Shown: piece by piece, positions 26,562-35,991 of the stretch | Position numbering within the stretch: the stretch's first letter is position 1 | Layout of the letters: every line of letters begins with the position of its first letter | NCBI GenBank assembly: GCA_041600415.1 | Contig: JBFIKF010000007.1 | Location: 1 to 64,000, forward strand | Source: JBFJKD01 sp041600415 | GTDB lineage: Bacteria; Pseudomonadota; Gammaproteobacteria; Pseudomonadales; Porticoccaceae | DNA length: 64,000 nt | Direction: 5' to 3' | Notes under the pieces: model-generated | The model's input: only the letters and a program-made list of their open reading frames with translations | Databases searched by the model: none | What the model was told of the DNA's origin: nothing | Program-made: the position numbers and the translations under genes

Positions 26562-27134
26562 TTAGCGATCGCCAGTAACAGGGGATATCAGTCGCATACG
26601 CAGAGCATCGATACCCGGTTTATCCGCCAGTTCCTTAGAACTCAGGCCACAGAGTTCATGGGGAAACACCAGCCACGCACCTGTTTGGTGCAAATAATAG
26701 TCTGGAGTAAGGTTTGTCTGATTGTTGTCGGGTTTGAACCAGAGTGTGGCCATGCGAATATCGGCGTGGGCTCCGCAGCGTTCCTTGAGTTGCCCAAGTA
26801 CTGCGCGTGCCGTTAGACCGGTGTCGAACACGTCGTCAACCACCAGAATATGGTTCGCTGGCGCGCTGTGGTCCAGGCAGTATTCGAGGCCGTCAATGTT
26901 GACTTCAGCGGCGCGCTCCTGCACCCCGCGATACAGGCTGGTGCGCAACGGAACATGGTCGGCGTCGCAACCGAGACAGGCGAGCAATTCGTGAATGGCG
27001 ATGGCGATGGGTGCGCCGCCGCGCCACAAACCGATAATCAGGTTGGGCTTAAACCCGCTATCGTGTATCGCCAGGCCCAGCTGGTGCGAATCGTCGAGTA
27101 ATTGTTGCGCGGTAATATAGTGTTTGGCGGCCAC
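26562..27134 (-). CDS. Phosphoribosyltransferase, HPRT-like
   Basis: A 190-residue type I PRTase. The PRPP-binding loop ILVVDDVFDTGLTA is near residue 95 and an early LIIGLWRGGAPIAIAIHE forms the pyrophosphate loop. The C-terminal WLVFPHEL is typical of hypoxanthine/xanthine PRTases. It probably salvages a purine base with PRPP in the cytoplasm; the exact base cannot be told. It is transcribed alone, divergent from the cytochrome gene. Confidence 0.88.
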   Translation of the reverse strand: MAAKHYITAQQLLDDSHQLGLAIHDSGFKPNLIIGLWRGGAPIAIAIHELLACLGCDADHVPLRTSLYRGVQERAAEVNIDGLEYCLDHSAPANHILVVDDVFDTGLTARAVLGQLKERCGAHADIRMATLWFKPDNNQTNLTPDYYLHQTGAWLVFPHELCGLSSKELADKPGIDALRMRLISPVTGDR

Positions 27135-27169
27135 AATAAGTCTCGAATAATATCTTGTGCGATTATCTT

Positions 27170-27198
27170 TTCACGATCGACGACAAACTGTCTATAAT
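27170..27198 (+). promoter_or_regulatory. Sigma-70 promoter for cytochrome c5
   Basis: TATAAT at 27193-27198 is perfect; TTCACG at 27170-27175, 17 bp upstream, is a moderate -35. The predicted leader to the cytochrome start is about 55 nt. Confidence 0.65.
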
Positions 27199-27257
27199 GG
27201 CCGCGATGAATTGGTCGGTGTTTGTTTAATTAGTAATTGTTGATCGCGGAGGCGAAT

Positions 27258-27701
27258 ATGGCGTACTTGAACAAGGCGGGGCTTGCCGTGCTGACATTGG
27301 CGCTGTCACTGACAGTAGCGGGCTGTGGCGACGATAAAGCGGCTGCGCCACTGACCGCGCAGCAGGAAAAAGAGGTTGCGGCAAGACTGGCGCCTCCTGG
27401 CGAAGTGGTAATGGCCAGCGATGTTGCACCGGTTGCGGCGGCTACAGCGGGCGGTGCTGCCCGTACCGGAGAGGAAATTTACAACACCAAGTGCATGACC
27501 TGCCACGCCACCGGCGCTGCGGGCGCACCGAAACTGGCCAATATCGAAGAGTGGGCACCGCGCATTGCCAAAGGTATGGACGTGCTGTACGCCAGTTCTA
27601 TTAACGGCCTTAACGGCATGCCCCCCAAGGGTCTGTGTATGGATTGTTCGGATGATGAGCTGAAAGCTTCCGTCGATTACATGGTTGAAAAGAGCCAATA
27701 A
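27258..27701 (+). CDS. Cytochrome c5-type lipoprotein
   Basis: A 147-residue monohaem cytochrome c. The N terminus is a lipoprotein signal with lipobox TVAGC. CMTCH binds haem, and NGMPPKG supplies the axial Met. A Cys pair near the end (GLCMDCSDD) is the conserved disulfide of cytochrome c5. GGAGG sits just before the ATG, which is preferred over an in-frame TTG at 27237. It is likely a periplasmic electron carrier tethered to the membrane. Confidence 0.93.
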   Translation: MAYLNKAGLAVLTLALSLTVAGCGDDKAAAPLTAQQEKEVAARLAPPGEVVMASDVAPVAAATAGGAARTGEEIYNTKCMTCHATGAAGAPKLANIEEWAPRIAKGMDVLYASSINGLNGMPPKGLCMDCSDDELKASVDYMVEKSQ

Positions 27702-27720
27702 GTTCGTTTTGTGAATATCT

Positions 27721-27749
27721 GGCCGCACCCATTGGCGCGGCTTTTTTTT
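27721..27749 (+). terminator. Rho-independent terminator of cytochrome c5
   Basis: GGCCGC and GCGGCT arms around a ten-base loop, followed by eight T residues, 20 bases after the cytochrome stop. Confidence 0.8.
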
Positions 27750-27807
27750 GCGGGTTTATTTAGATGCTGCGGGTAAAACTTTAGTGCCGCACCCTGAACC
27801 GGGGTAA

Positions 27808-28044
27808 TTAAATCGGCACAATGCCGTCCCGTGGTGTGGCACCGGATTTGGTGTCGCCGGCGAGCTCCCTTTCCCGGGCCAGTGGCGCAATTTCCGTCAA
27901 GGAGCCCCTGTCCATCAACAGATCAACCCGTTGCCACGCGGACAACATGCCTTGGGCACGGCGTTTTGAATAATCGATAGTGTCTGCGTGGCGCTTTTCC
28001 AGAAAAGGCTGTAAGGCATCATGCCTTGACTGCTGATCGGACAT
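27808..28044 (-). pseudogene. N-terminal fragment of acyl-CoA carboxylase carboxyltransferase
   Basis: A 78-codon frame whose product resembles only the first part of biotin-dependent carboxyltransferase beta subunits (LSAWQRVDLLMDRGSLTEIA, then DTKSGATPRDGIV). The family is 500 residues or more; here the frame stops right after DGIV, where the catalytic crotonase-fold region should begin, and I find no continuation in another frame. A complete paralogue (liuB) lies at 43-45 kb. It is probably a decayed gene fragment, though a short protein could still be made. Confidence 0.7.
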
Positions 28045-28048
28045 GGTC

Positions 28049-28096
28049 GCTCTCTATTGGAATCGCTCTTTATTGGAGCCGCTCTCTATTGGAACA
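28049..28096. repeat. Three tandem 16-bp repeats
   Basis: Three consecutive units of the form GCTCTCTATTGGAAYM (units 28049, 28065, 28081), differing by one to four bases. They sit immediately upstream of the carboxyltransferase fragment, over its presumed ribosome-binding region. From 28097 to 28350 I see nothing I can name. Confidence 0.8.
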
Positions 28097-28350
28097 GTTA
28101 GGTGAATAGGTTTTTTTATGACCCATCGTAGCGACGGTGTCGAACCAGGTCGGCGAGCTCAATGTAGCCTGAGTCGCCAGAGGTCTCAAGTAAGGTAGCA
28201 GTCACAAAAACTCGAGTCTTGGATCGGATTACCTGTCGCCTTCGGGGCTACAATGCAAGGAGTGGACCTGAACGGGTAGTGTACGCAGTGAATTTATGGG
28301 GTTTGGGAGAAAGGCTCGGCACGGCCGCGACGGAACTCAACGAGGCTTGA

Positions 28351-28569
28351 ATGTTGAATATCGTACCTGAATCGACAATCACCTGTCCTGAGTGTGGTGC
28401 CAGCAGGCTGGAAACCATGCCTACCGATACCTGTCAGTGGTTTTATGAGTGCCAAAACTGCGGCGTGGTACTCTCTCCGCTGGCCGGTGACTGTTGCGTG
28501 TTCTGCTCCTATGGCACTGTGAAATGCCCACCCATTCAGCAGGGTGATCCCGACTGTTGCCGTGTGTGA
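28351..28569 (+). CDS. Small GDCCVFCSYG cysteine-rich protein
   Basis: A 72-residue protein with a zinc-ribbon-like start (CPECGASRL and CQNCGVVL) and the block GDCCVFCSYGTVKCPPIQ. From memory, small proteins with nearly the same GDCCVFCSYG block occur in many proteobacteria without known function. The nine Cys suggest metal binding. It reads toward the NfeD operon 100 bp away but need not be part of it. Confidence 0.75.
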   Translation: MLNIVPESTITCPECGASRLETMPTDTCQWFYECQNCGVVLSPLAGDCCVFCSYGTVKCPPIQQGDPDCCRV

Positions 28570-28669
28570 AGGGCAATCCCCATTGAGTTAAGTCAAGTTG
28601 GCCTGATATAACTGGAGATTAAATTGTAAGTTGCCAGAGGAGCGTCTATACAGTTCGGAGGGAGGCGCA

Positions 28670-30151
28670 ATGCAAAGAGCAGGGTGGGTGCGGGAAATGG
28701 TTGGGCGAATAGTGCTGGGGCTGGCGCTGGTAGTTGGCCCGTTTCTCGCGTTTGCAGTAGAGGATCAAAAAGCAACCCTTGCCGATAGCGAGGGCACTGG
28801 TGCCAACCAGCAACGGCAGGTGGCACTGCTGACCGTAGCAGATGCCATCGGCCCGGCCACGGCGGATTACATCGCCCGCGCAATGGCGCAGGCGGCACAG
28901 CAAAATCCAGAACTTATTATCCTGCAGATCGATACGCCGGGCGGTCTCGACACGGCGATGCGCGACATTATTCAACTGATTACCTCGTCGACTGTGCCGG
29001 TGGCAACCTATGTCTCCCCCACCGGAGCGCGTGCCGCCAGTGCCGGCACCTATATCCTCTACGCCAGCCATATTGCCGCGATGGCGCCGGGTACCAATCT
29101 GGGTGCCGCGACGCCCGTACAGATTGGCGGCATTTCGTTGCCGGGAATGGATCGGGACAAAGATAAGAAAGCAGCAGAGAAAAACGAAACGGACGCTGGT
29201 GAAGATGATGCTCCGCCAGCCCAGGATGACGCCATGTCGCGCAAGATTATCAACGACGCATCCGCTTATATCCGCGGGCTGGCGGAACTGCATGGGCGCA
29301 ACGTGGAATGGGCAGAAAAAGCGGTGCGCGAGGCGGTCAGTTTACAGGCCAGTGAGGCGTTGGCGCTGAACGTCATCGACGTGGTGGCCAGCGACATCAG
29401 CGATTTACTGGCGCAAATCGATGGTCGCGAAGTCAGCGTGCTGGCGCGTAAACGCACGCTGCACACAGCAGGGTCCTCGGTGGTAGAAATTTCGCCGGAC
29501 TGGCGGAGTCGGTTTTTGAGTGTGATTACCAACCCTAACGTCGCTTACATACTAATGCTGGTAGGTATCTACGGATTGATTCTGGAATTTTACAATCCCG
29601 GCGGACTGGTGCCGGGGGCGGTGGGCGCGATCTGTTTGTTGTTGGCGCTGTATGCGTTTCAGATGCTGCCGGTCAACTACGCCGGCGTTGGGCTGATTTT
29701 GCTGGGTGTGGGGCTGATGGTGGCCGAAGCGCTACAGCCGAGCTTCGGCATGCTGGGTTTCGGGGGTATTACCGCGCTGGTGATTGGTTCAGTTATATTG
29801 CTGGACACGCGGTTACCTGGTTTTCAAATCTATTTATCGGTCATCGCAGCGGTGGCGCTCGCGAGTCTGTTCATATTAACTGCCGTGGTGGGATTGGCCC
29901 TCAAAGCCCGTGGCCGTCCGGTGGTCAGCGGTGTCGAAGAGATGCTGGGTAAAACAGGTCGTGCCCTGGTTGATTTCGAGGATGGCAAGGGCAGAGTGTT
30001 TGTACATAGTGAAATCTGGCAGGCGCAAAGTGCCGAGCCGATTGCCAAAGATCAGCCGATCCGGGTGGTAGCGGTACGGGGTTTGACTCTTGATGTGGAA
30101 CCCGATGTGCAAAAGGACGCCACCCCGCTGGGATTGCAAGCCCACAACTAA
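28670..30151 (+). CDS. NfeD-family membrane serine protease
   Basis: A 493-residue long-form NfeD. A signal peptide is followed by a ClpP/SppA-like protease domain (about 40-250) with LQIDTPGGLDTAMRDIIQ and SPTGARAASAGTYIL, where the Ser of ASAGT is the likely nucleophile. A charged low-complexity insert (DKDKKAAEKNETDAGEDD) lies near 165. Four or five membrane helices (about 290-410) and a C-terminal OB-like NfeD domain follow. Family members cleave the C terminus of partner stomatins; the partner slipin is the next gene. GGAGGGAGG decides the start at 28670. Confidence 0.92.
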   Translation: MQRAGWVREMVGRIVLGLALVVGPFLAFAVEDQKATLADSEGTGANQQRQVALLTVADAIGPATADYIARAMAQAAQQNPELIILQIDTPGGLDTAMRDIIQLITSSTVPVATYVSPTGARAASAGTYILYASHIAAMAPGTNLGAATPVQIGGISLPGMDRDKDKKAAEKNETDAGEDDAPPAQDDAMSRKIINDASAYIRGLAELHGRNVEWAEKAVREAVSLQASEALALNVIDVVASDISDLLAQIDGREVSVLARKRTLHTAGSSVVEISPDWRSRFLSVITNPNVAYILMLVGIYGLILEFYNPGGLVPGAVGAICLLLALYAFQMLPVNYAGVGLILLGVGLMVAEALQPSFGMLGFGGITALVIGSVILLDTRLPGFQIYLSVIAAVALASLFILTAVVGLALKARGRPVVSGVEEMLGKTGRALVDFEDGKGRVFVHSEIWQAQSAEPIAKDQPIRVVAVRGLTLDVEPDVQKDATPLGLQAHN

Positions 30152-30167
30152 CCGAGGAGATACCGAT

Positions 30168-30926
30168 ATGCTGGAGTATCCGCTCTACACAATCGTCATT
30201 CTGGCCCTGGTATTGATCGCCAGCGCAGTGAAAATTCTGCGCGAGTACGAACGGGGCGTGGTGTTCTTACTGGGCCGTTTCTGGAAGGTTAAAGGGCCCG
30301 GTTTCATTATCATCGTGCCGGGCATTCAACAAATGGTGCGTGTAGATTTACGCACGGTGGTGATGGATGTGCCGAGTCAGGACGTAATTTCTCGAGACAA
30401 CGTGTCCGTGCAGGTCAACGCGGTGGTGTACTTTCGGGTGGTGGATCCGGAAAAAGCAATTATTCAGGTGGAAGATTTTTATATGGCCACCAGCCAACTG
30501 GCGCAGACCACCTTGCGCTCAGTGCTCGGTCAACACGAGCTGGACGAAATGCTGGCAGAACGGGACAAGCTTAACGTCGATATTCAGACCATACTGGATC
30601 AACAAACCGATGCCTGGGGAATAAAAGTCATCAACGTGGAAATCAAGCACGTCGACTTAAATGAAACTATGGTGCGCGCCATCGCCAAGCAGGCTGAGGC
30701 GGAGCGCACTCGGCGCGCCAAGGTGATTCACGCCGAAGGTGAAATGCAGGCTTCCGAGAAGTTGCTGGCAGCGGCGCGAACACTTTCACAGCAACCCGAA
30801 GCTCTGCAGTTGCGCTATCTGCAAACTCTGACAGAGATTGCGGGTGAGCGCTCTAATACGATAGTCTTTCCATTGCCCATCGACTTTATGGAGAAATTTA
30901 TTCGCACTGATAACGAGGCAAAATGA
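30168..30926 (+). CDS. Slipin (prokaryotic stomatin, SPFH family)
   Basis: A 252-residue SPFH protein. One N-terminal membrane helix is followed by REYERGVVFLLGRFWKVKGPG and the SPFH domain with VPSQDVISRDNVSVQVNAVV. A charged coiled-coil (KQAEAERTRRAKVIHAEGE) supports oligomer rings on the membrane. GAGGAG precedes the ATG at 30168. The NfeD-slipin pair is widespread and thought to tune membrane protein quality or fluidity. Its stop overlaps the next start (ATGA). Confidence 0.94.
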   Translation: MLEYPLYTIVILALVLIASAVKILREYERGVVFLLGRFWKVKGPGFIIIVPGIQQMVRVDLRTVVMDVPSQDVISRDNVSVQVNAVVYFRVVDPEKAIIQVEDFYMATSQLAQTTLRSVLGQHELDEMLAERDKLNVDIQTILDQQTDAWGIKVINVEIKHVDLNETMVRAIAKQAEAERTRRAKVIHAEGEMQASEKLLAAARTLSQQPEALQLRYLQTLTEIAGERSNTIVFPLPIDFMEKFIRTDNEAK

Positions 30927-31546
30927 ACGGACGTATTCAAAATTTAATAGATCGCATACGCCTGCTCGAAACGGAGCTGGAGGGTGCGTTTCGAGAACAG
31001 GAACAAAAATTTCGCTACCACGTAGAGGGTACGCGCGTTCGTTTTGAACAGCAGGTGCGCGATGCGCATCGCGAGATGAAAATGCGTTGGGGGGAATGGT
31101 TTGGACACAGCCGCCCCCTGAATATTATTTCCGCTCCGATTATTTACGGCATGATCGTGCCGCTCGCATTTCTCGACGTGACGATTACGCTATATCAGCA
31201 CATTTGCTTTCGTCTGTACGGCATTCCGCGGGTTAAGCGAACCCATTACATCATTATGGATCGTCATCGGCTCGCTTATCTGAATGCGTTTGAAAAATTG
31301 AATTGTGCGTATTGTAGTTATGGTAATGGTGTTATTGCCTATTCGCGGGAAATTGCCGCGCGCACGGAGCAGTACTGGTGTCCCATTAAAAATGCCCGAC
31401 GGGTAAAAGGCGCGCACCCACGCTACGATACTTTTGTGCCCTATGGTGACGCGGAGCAGTTGCATGAAAAGGTGCTGGAATTCCGTGAACAACTGGTGAG
31501 TGAAAAGGATCTGGAAGATAACCCTGAAAAACCTGCTGACCCCTGA
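30923..31546 (+). CDS. Conserved membrane protein linked to slipin
   Basis: A 207-residue protein of unknown function. The first 60 residues are charged and coiled-coil-like, followed by a hydrophobic segment (NIISAPIIYGMIVPLAFLD). The soluble part carries NCAYCSYGNGVIAYSREIAA and EQYWCPIK, a three-Cys set that may bind metal. Overlap with the slipin stop suggests coupled translation. I know proteins with this motif only as hypothetical. Confidence 0.8.
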   Translation: MNGRIQNLIDRIRLLETELEGAFREQEQKFRYHVEGTRVRFEQQVRDAHREMKMRWGEWFGHSRPLNIISAPIIYGMIVPLAFLDVTITLYQHICFRLYGIPRVKRTHYIIMDRHRLAYLNAFEKLNCAYCSYGNGVIAYSREIAARTEQYWCPIKNARRVKGAHPRYDTFVPYGDAEQLHEKVLEFREQLVSEKDLEDNPEKPADP

Positions 31547-31636
31547 CTCGAGTCGCGATAATTCTGCTATAACTGTGACGCCAATCGGTAAACCGGTGTA
31601 GAATCTTTTTTGACGATTTTATCCGGAGTCTATGTC

Positions 31637-34291
31637 GTGTCTTCAATAAACAGTTTTAAGGCGAGCGCCAAACTCGCAGTTGGCGATACCAGTTACCGTT
31701 ACTACAGCCTGCCCGCTCTGGTGGAACAGGGTTTTTCCGGCGTGTCCCGCCTGCCCTACAGTTTGAAAGTATTGCTGGAAAATCTGTTGCGTTTTGAAGA
31801 CGGTAACACGGTTACCCGGGAACATATTCTGGCGCTGGCTAACCGCGACGAAAACGCGCAGGAACAGGAGATCGCCTTTCGCCCGGCGCGGGTGCTGATG
31901 CAGGATTTTACCGGAGTGCCCGGGGTGGTGGATCTGGCGGCAATGCGCGACGCGCTCGCGCGCCGCGGTGCGGACCCGGCGCTGGTCAATCCCCTCACGC
32001 AAGTGGATCTGGTAATAGATCACTCGGTGATGGTGGATAAGTTTGCCGATGCTTCCGCCTATCGGGAGAACGTCGCCATGGAAATGCAGCGCAATCGGGA
32101 ACGCTATCAGTTTTTACGCTGGGGCCAGAGTGCCTTCGCCAATTTCCGGGTGGTGCCGCCAGGCACTGGGATCTGTCACCAGGTCAACCTGGAATATCTG
32201 GCCAAAGGTGTGTGGACATCCGAGATTAATGGCGAGACGGTAGCATATCCGGATTCCCTGGTGGGTACCGATAGCCATACCACGATGATCAACGGTCTTG
32301 GCGTATTAGGTTGGGGCGTGGGGGGTATTGAAGCCGAAGCCGCCATGCTCGGGCAGCCGATCTCCATGTTAATCCCGGAAGTGGTTGGTTTTCGGTTGCA
32401 GGGTGCCCTTGCCGAAGGCGTGACAGCCACCGATCTGGTATTGACCATTGTGCAGATGCTGCGCAAGCACGGCGTGGTAGGAAAATTTGTTGAATTTTTC
32501 GGGTCGGGACTCGACAGTTTGCCCCTTGCCGATCGCGCCACCATCGCTAATATGGCGCCAGAGTATGGCGCTACTTGTGGCTTTTTTACGTTTGACCAGG
32601 AAACCCTCAATTACTTGCGCCTGTCTGGCCGCGACGATCAAACCCTCGCTCTGGTGGAAGCCTACGCGAAGGCCCAGGGGCTGTGGCGGAACGATGATGT
32701 CGAACCCGTGTATAGCGCATCCCTGGCATTAGATCTAAGCACGGTGACCCCCAGTATGGCCGGTCCGAAACGCCCCCAGGATCGGGTGGCGCTGGACAGT
32801 CTCGGCGCGGCGATGGACGAGATGATCGCGCTGCGCGGACGTACCGTTGCCGCGGAAGTGCCGGTAGCGGGAGCGGCGCACGGCTTGCGGGATGGCGATG
32901 TGGTGATCGCCGCGATCACATCCTGTACCAACACCTCCAACCCGGCGGTGATGATGGCTGCCGGTCTGGTAGCCAAAAAGGCGGTGGAGAAAGGACTGAC
33001 GCGCAAACTCTGGGTCAAGCCGTCGCTGGCACCGGGCTCCAAAGTGGTGACCGATTATCTGGCTAAAGCGGGCTTGCAGCCGTATCTGGATCAGCTGGGG
33101 TTTAATCTGGTGGGCTATGGTTGCACCACCTGTATCGGCAACTCGGGACCTCTGGCCCCGGAGCTGGAGCAGGCCATACAAGCAGGCGATCTGACAGTAT
33201 CCGCTGTGCTATCGGGCAATCGAAATTTTGAGGGACGCATTCACCCTGAGGTGCGAGCAAACTGGCTGGCCTCGCCGCCACTGGTTGTGGTATTTGCCCT
33301 CGCCGGGACTACGCGCCTCGATTTAGCGGTCGATCCGGTGGGCGTCAATGGGCAGGGTGAAAAAATTTATTTGCGGGATATCTGGCCAAGTAACCGGGAA
33401 ATCGCCGCGGCCGTTGCACAGGTAGATCGCGACATGTTTCGCCGCGAGTACGCTGATGTGTTCCGCGGCGACGACCAGTGGCGAGCCCTGCCAATTCCGG
33501 AGGGCAACACCTATACGTGGGATGAGACCTCCACCTACATACGCAACCCCCCATTTTTTGATGAGCAAGCTGGTGATTCCACCAGCCCCGTCGTGGGTGC
33601 GCGCCTGTTGGCGCTGTTGGGAGATTCGGTGACCACCGATCATATTTCTCCGGCTGGTGATATTGACGGCGAGAGTCCGGCGGGCCGCTATCTACAGGAG
33701 CGCGGCGTTGATGTAAAAGATTTTAATTCCTACGGTTCGCGGCGCGGCAATCACGAAGTCATGATGCGCGGTACCTTTGCCAATGTGCGCCTGCGCAACG
33801 AACTGGTGCCAGGGGTCGAAGGTGGTTACACCCGCATGGTCGGGGGTGAACCGATGTCGATCTACGATGCGGCCATGGCCTACCAACGGGATGGCGTGCC
33901 TTTGGTGGTGATTGCCGGCAAGGAATACGGCACCGGTTCCAGTCGCGACTGGGCGGCGAAGGGTACGCGCCTGCTTGGGGTGCGGGCCGTTATTGCCGAG
34001 AGTTTCGAGCGCATTCACCGCTCCAATCTGATTGGCATGGGGGTGTTGCCACTGCAGTTTACCGGTGGGCAAACCCGACTATCCCTGGGACTGAATGGTA
34101 GCGAACATTTCCATATTGATGGACTGGCCAATCTTGCCCCCGGGGCACAGGTGCAGATGGTGGTAGAGCGCAGTGACGGCACGCGGGAAGATTGTTCGTT
34201 ACTGTGCCGCATCGATACCGATAATGAACTAAGCTATTACAGAAGCGGGGGCATCTTGCACTATGTGCTTGGCCAACTGGTGGATCGTTAG
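31637..34291 (+). CDS. acnA: Aconitate hydratase AcnA
   Basis: An 884-residue aconitase A, which converts citrate to isocitrate in the TCA cycle. The three cluster Cys are in AITSCTNTSNPAV and GYGCTTCIGNSG; the C-terminal swivel domain with GKEYGTGSSRDWAAKGT is complete. The GTG at 31637 is chosen because GGAG lies 9 bases upstream and the resulting N terminus (SSINSFKASAKL) resembles E. coli AcnA; a TTG at 31610 also opens the frame. Fumarase follows closely, so two TCA genes are likely co-transcribed. Confidence 0.96.
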   Translation: MSSINSFKASAKLAVGDTSYRYYSLPALVEQGFSGVSRLPYSLKVLLENLLRFEDGNTVTREHILALANRDENAQEQEIAFRPARVLMQDFTGVPGVVDLAAMRDALARRGADPALVNPLTQVDLVIDHSVMVDKFADASAYRENVAMEMQRNRERYQFLRWGQSAFANFRVVPPGTGICHQVNLEYLAKGVWTSEINGETVAYPDSLVGTDSHTTMINGLGVLGWGVGGIEAEAAMLGQPISMLIPEVVGFRLQGALAEGVTATDLVLTIVQMLRKHGVVGKFVEFFGSGLDSLPLADRATIANMAPEYGATCGFFTFDQETLNYLRLSGRDDQTLALVEAYAKAQGLWRNDDVEPVYSASLALDLSTVTPSMAGPKRPQDRVALDSLGAAMDEMIALRGRTVAAEVPVAGAAHGLRDGDVVIAAITSCTNTSNPAVMMAAGLVAKKAVEKGLTRKLWVKPSLAPGSKVVTDYLAKAGLQPYLDQLGFNLVGYGCTTCIGNSGPLAPELEQAIQAGDLTVSAVLSGNRNFEGRIHPEVRANWLASPPLVVVFALAGTTRLDLAVDPVGVNGQGEKIYLRDIWPSNREIAAAVAQVDRDMFRREYADVFRGDDQWRALPIPEGNTYTWDETSTYIRNPPFFDEQAGDSTSPVVGARLLALLGDSVTTDHISPAGDIDGESPAGRYLQERGVDVKDFNSYGSRRGNHEVMMRGTFANVRLRNELVPGVEGGYTRMVGGEPMSIYDAAMAYQRDGVPLVVIAGKEYGTGSSRDWAAKGTRLLGVRAVIAESFERIHRSNLIGMGVLPLQFTGGQTRLSLGLNGSEHFHIDGLANLAPGAQVQMVVERSDGTREDCSLLCRIDTDNELSYYRSGGILHYVLGQLVDR

Positions 34292-34336
34292 CGATGCGCG
34301 GTCGCGCCCTGTGTGTCAGGTGGGGTGGATATAAGC

Positions 34337-35731
34337 GTGGGTGAATTTCGTCAGGAAAGCGATAGTCTGGGTAGTGTGGATATTCCGGTAGACGCGCTGT
34401 GGGGGGCGCAGACGCAACGCGCGTTGCAAAACTTCCAGATTGGCGATCAGCGTTTCCCGGTAGAATTTATTCATGACTTTGCCCGGGTTAAAAAAGCTTG
34501 TGCGTTGGCGAATCACGCGTTGGGTCAATTGCCTGAGGAGCTGTGCGAGCTTATTTGTCAGGCGTGCGACGAAATTATTGCCGGGTGCCACGATGCCCAG
34601 TTTCCTCTGGTTATCTGGCAAACGGGCAGCGGCACCCAGACCAATATGAATTTCAACGAAGTGATCGCCAACCGCGCCAACGAACTGGCTGGTAGCGGCC
34701 GGGGCGCGGGCGCGCCGTTACATCCTAACGATCACGTGAATTGTTCCCAGTCTTCTAACGATGTTTTTCCCACAGTGATGCACGTGACTGCGGCACGCGG
34801 ACTGCGTGACGGATTGTTACCAGCATTGCTTCATCTCGAGACGGCGTTACAGGACAAAAGTCGGGAATTTCGCGATCTGATTAAGACCGGTCGCACCCAT
34901 TTAATGGATGCGACGCCCATCACCCTCGGCCAGGAGTTTGGCGGCTATGGAGCCCAATTAGCCTACGCTCGCGCCGCGTTGGGGGACCTGTCACCTGCGT
35001 TGCATACGATTGCGCTGGGCGGCAGCGCAGTGGGCACCGGGTTAAATACCCCACCGGGCTGGAGTCAAAAAGTCGCGCAGGTTCTTAGCGAAATCAGCGG
35101 CACTGAGTTTACCAGCGCCGATAACAAATTTATGGCGCTTGCCGCCCACGATGTACTGGTAGATTTACACGGGCGACTGCGCTTGCTGGCCAGCGCGCTG
35201 CTCAAGATTGCCAACGATATTCGTCTACTGGGGAGCGGCCCCCGCTGCGGATTCGGTGAGTTGCGCCTGCCTGCCAACGAGCCGGGCAGTTCGATTATGC
35301 CCGGCAAGGTCAATCCGACGCAGGCTGAGGCGCTGACCATGGTGGCGGTGCAGGTGATGGGAAACGATGTGGCGGTCGGCTTTGCCGGTTCCCAGGGTCA
35401 CCTCGAACTCAATGTCTACAAACCAGTGCTGATTCACAATGTCCTGCAATCCTTACGCTTATTGACTGACGCCATGCGTAGCTTTGCAGATCATTGCGTG
35501 ACTGGCATACAGGCTGATGGCGAGCAATTGCAACGTGCGATGGAGCGTTCCCTGATGTTGGTGACTGCCCTGAGTCCGGTGCTTGGCTACGATCGGGCCG
35601 CGTCTATCGCCAGGCTCGCCTGGGAGCAGGATCTGACCTTACGGCAGGCGGCAGTTAATTCCGGGTACATCAGCGCTGATGAATTTGATCGACACGTCAA
35701 TCCGTTAACGATGCTGGGTCGCGGCGACTGA
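34337..35731 (+). CDS. fumC: Class II fumarate hydratase
   Basis: A 464-residue oxygen-stable FumC that hydrates fumarate to malate. GSGTQTNMNFNEVIANRA near residue 100, HPNDHVNCSQSSNDVFPT near 135 and the signature GSSIMPGKVNPTQ near 315 carry the active-site residues. The GTG at 34337 is preferred: GGTGGGGTGG lies 8 bases before it and the protein then starts GEFRQESDSLG, as FumC proteins do. Two earlier GTG codons (34311, 34313) are alternatives. Confidence 0.94.
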   Translation: MGEFRQESDSLGSVDIPVDALWGAQTQRALQNFQIGDQRFPVEFIHDFARVKKACALANHALGQLPEELCELICQACDEIIAGCHDAQFPLVIWQTGSGTQTNMNFNEVIANRANELAGSGRGAGAPLHPNDHVNCSQSSNDVFPTVMHVTAARGLRDGLLPALLHLETALQDKSREFRDLIKTGRTHLMDATPITLGQEFGGYGAQLAYARAALGDLSPALHTIALGGSAVGTGLNTPPGWSQKVAQVLSEISGTEFTSADNKFMALAAHDVLVDLHGRLRLLASALLKIANDIRLLGSGPRCGFGELRLPANEPGSSIMPGKVNPTQAEALTMVAVQVMGNDVAVGFAGSQGHLELNVYKPVLIHNVLQSLRLLTDAMRSFADHCVTGIQADGEQLQRAMERSLMLVTALSPVLGYDRAASIARLAWEQDLTLRQAAVNSGYISADEFDRHVNPLTMLGRGD

Positions 35732-35991
35732 GACCCGAAGCTGCGCGCTGACAGAATTGCTTGCCTTGCAATCAACGGGCGGCCGGATCATAATAACTAT
35801 AAAATATAACGTTATTCTTAAGTGATATATTGATGGGTTATTTCTGTATCTCTGAATAACCGTACAGGGTCAGGTTTTGCGAGCAAGAGTACCTGGTGGT
35901 CTTCGCTGCGTGTACCCCCCGCTCCCTCAGAACAACGGGAGTTCGCGGTCGGCAGGCCCTGGCGTTCCCACCACTGTGGTTGGAGAAATAA

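Noticed and set aside
31610..31636. TTG start of aconitase at 31610
   Set aside because: The GTG at 31637 has a Shine-Dalgarno sequence and gives an AcnA-like N terminus.
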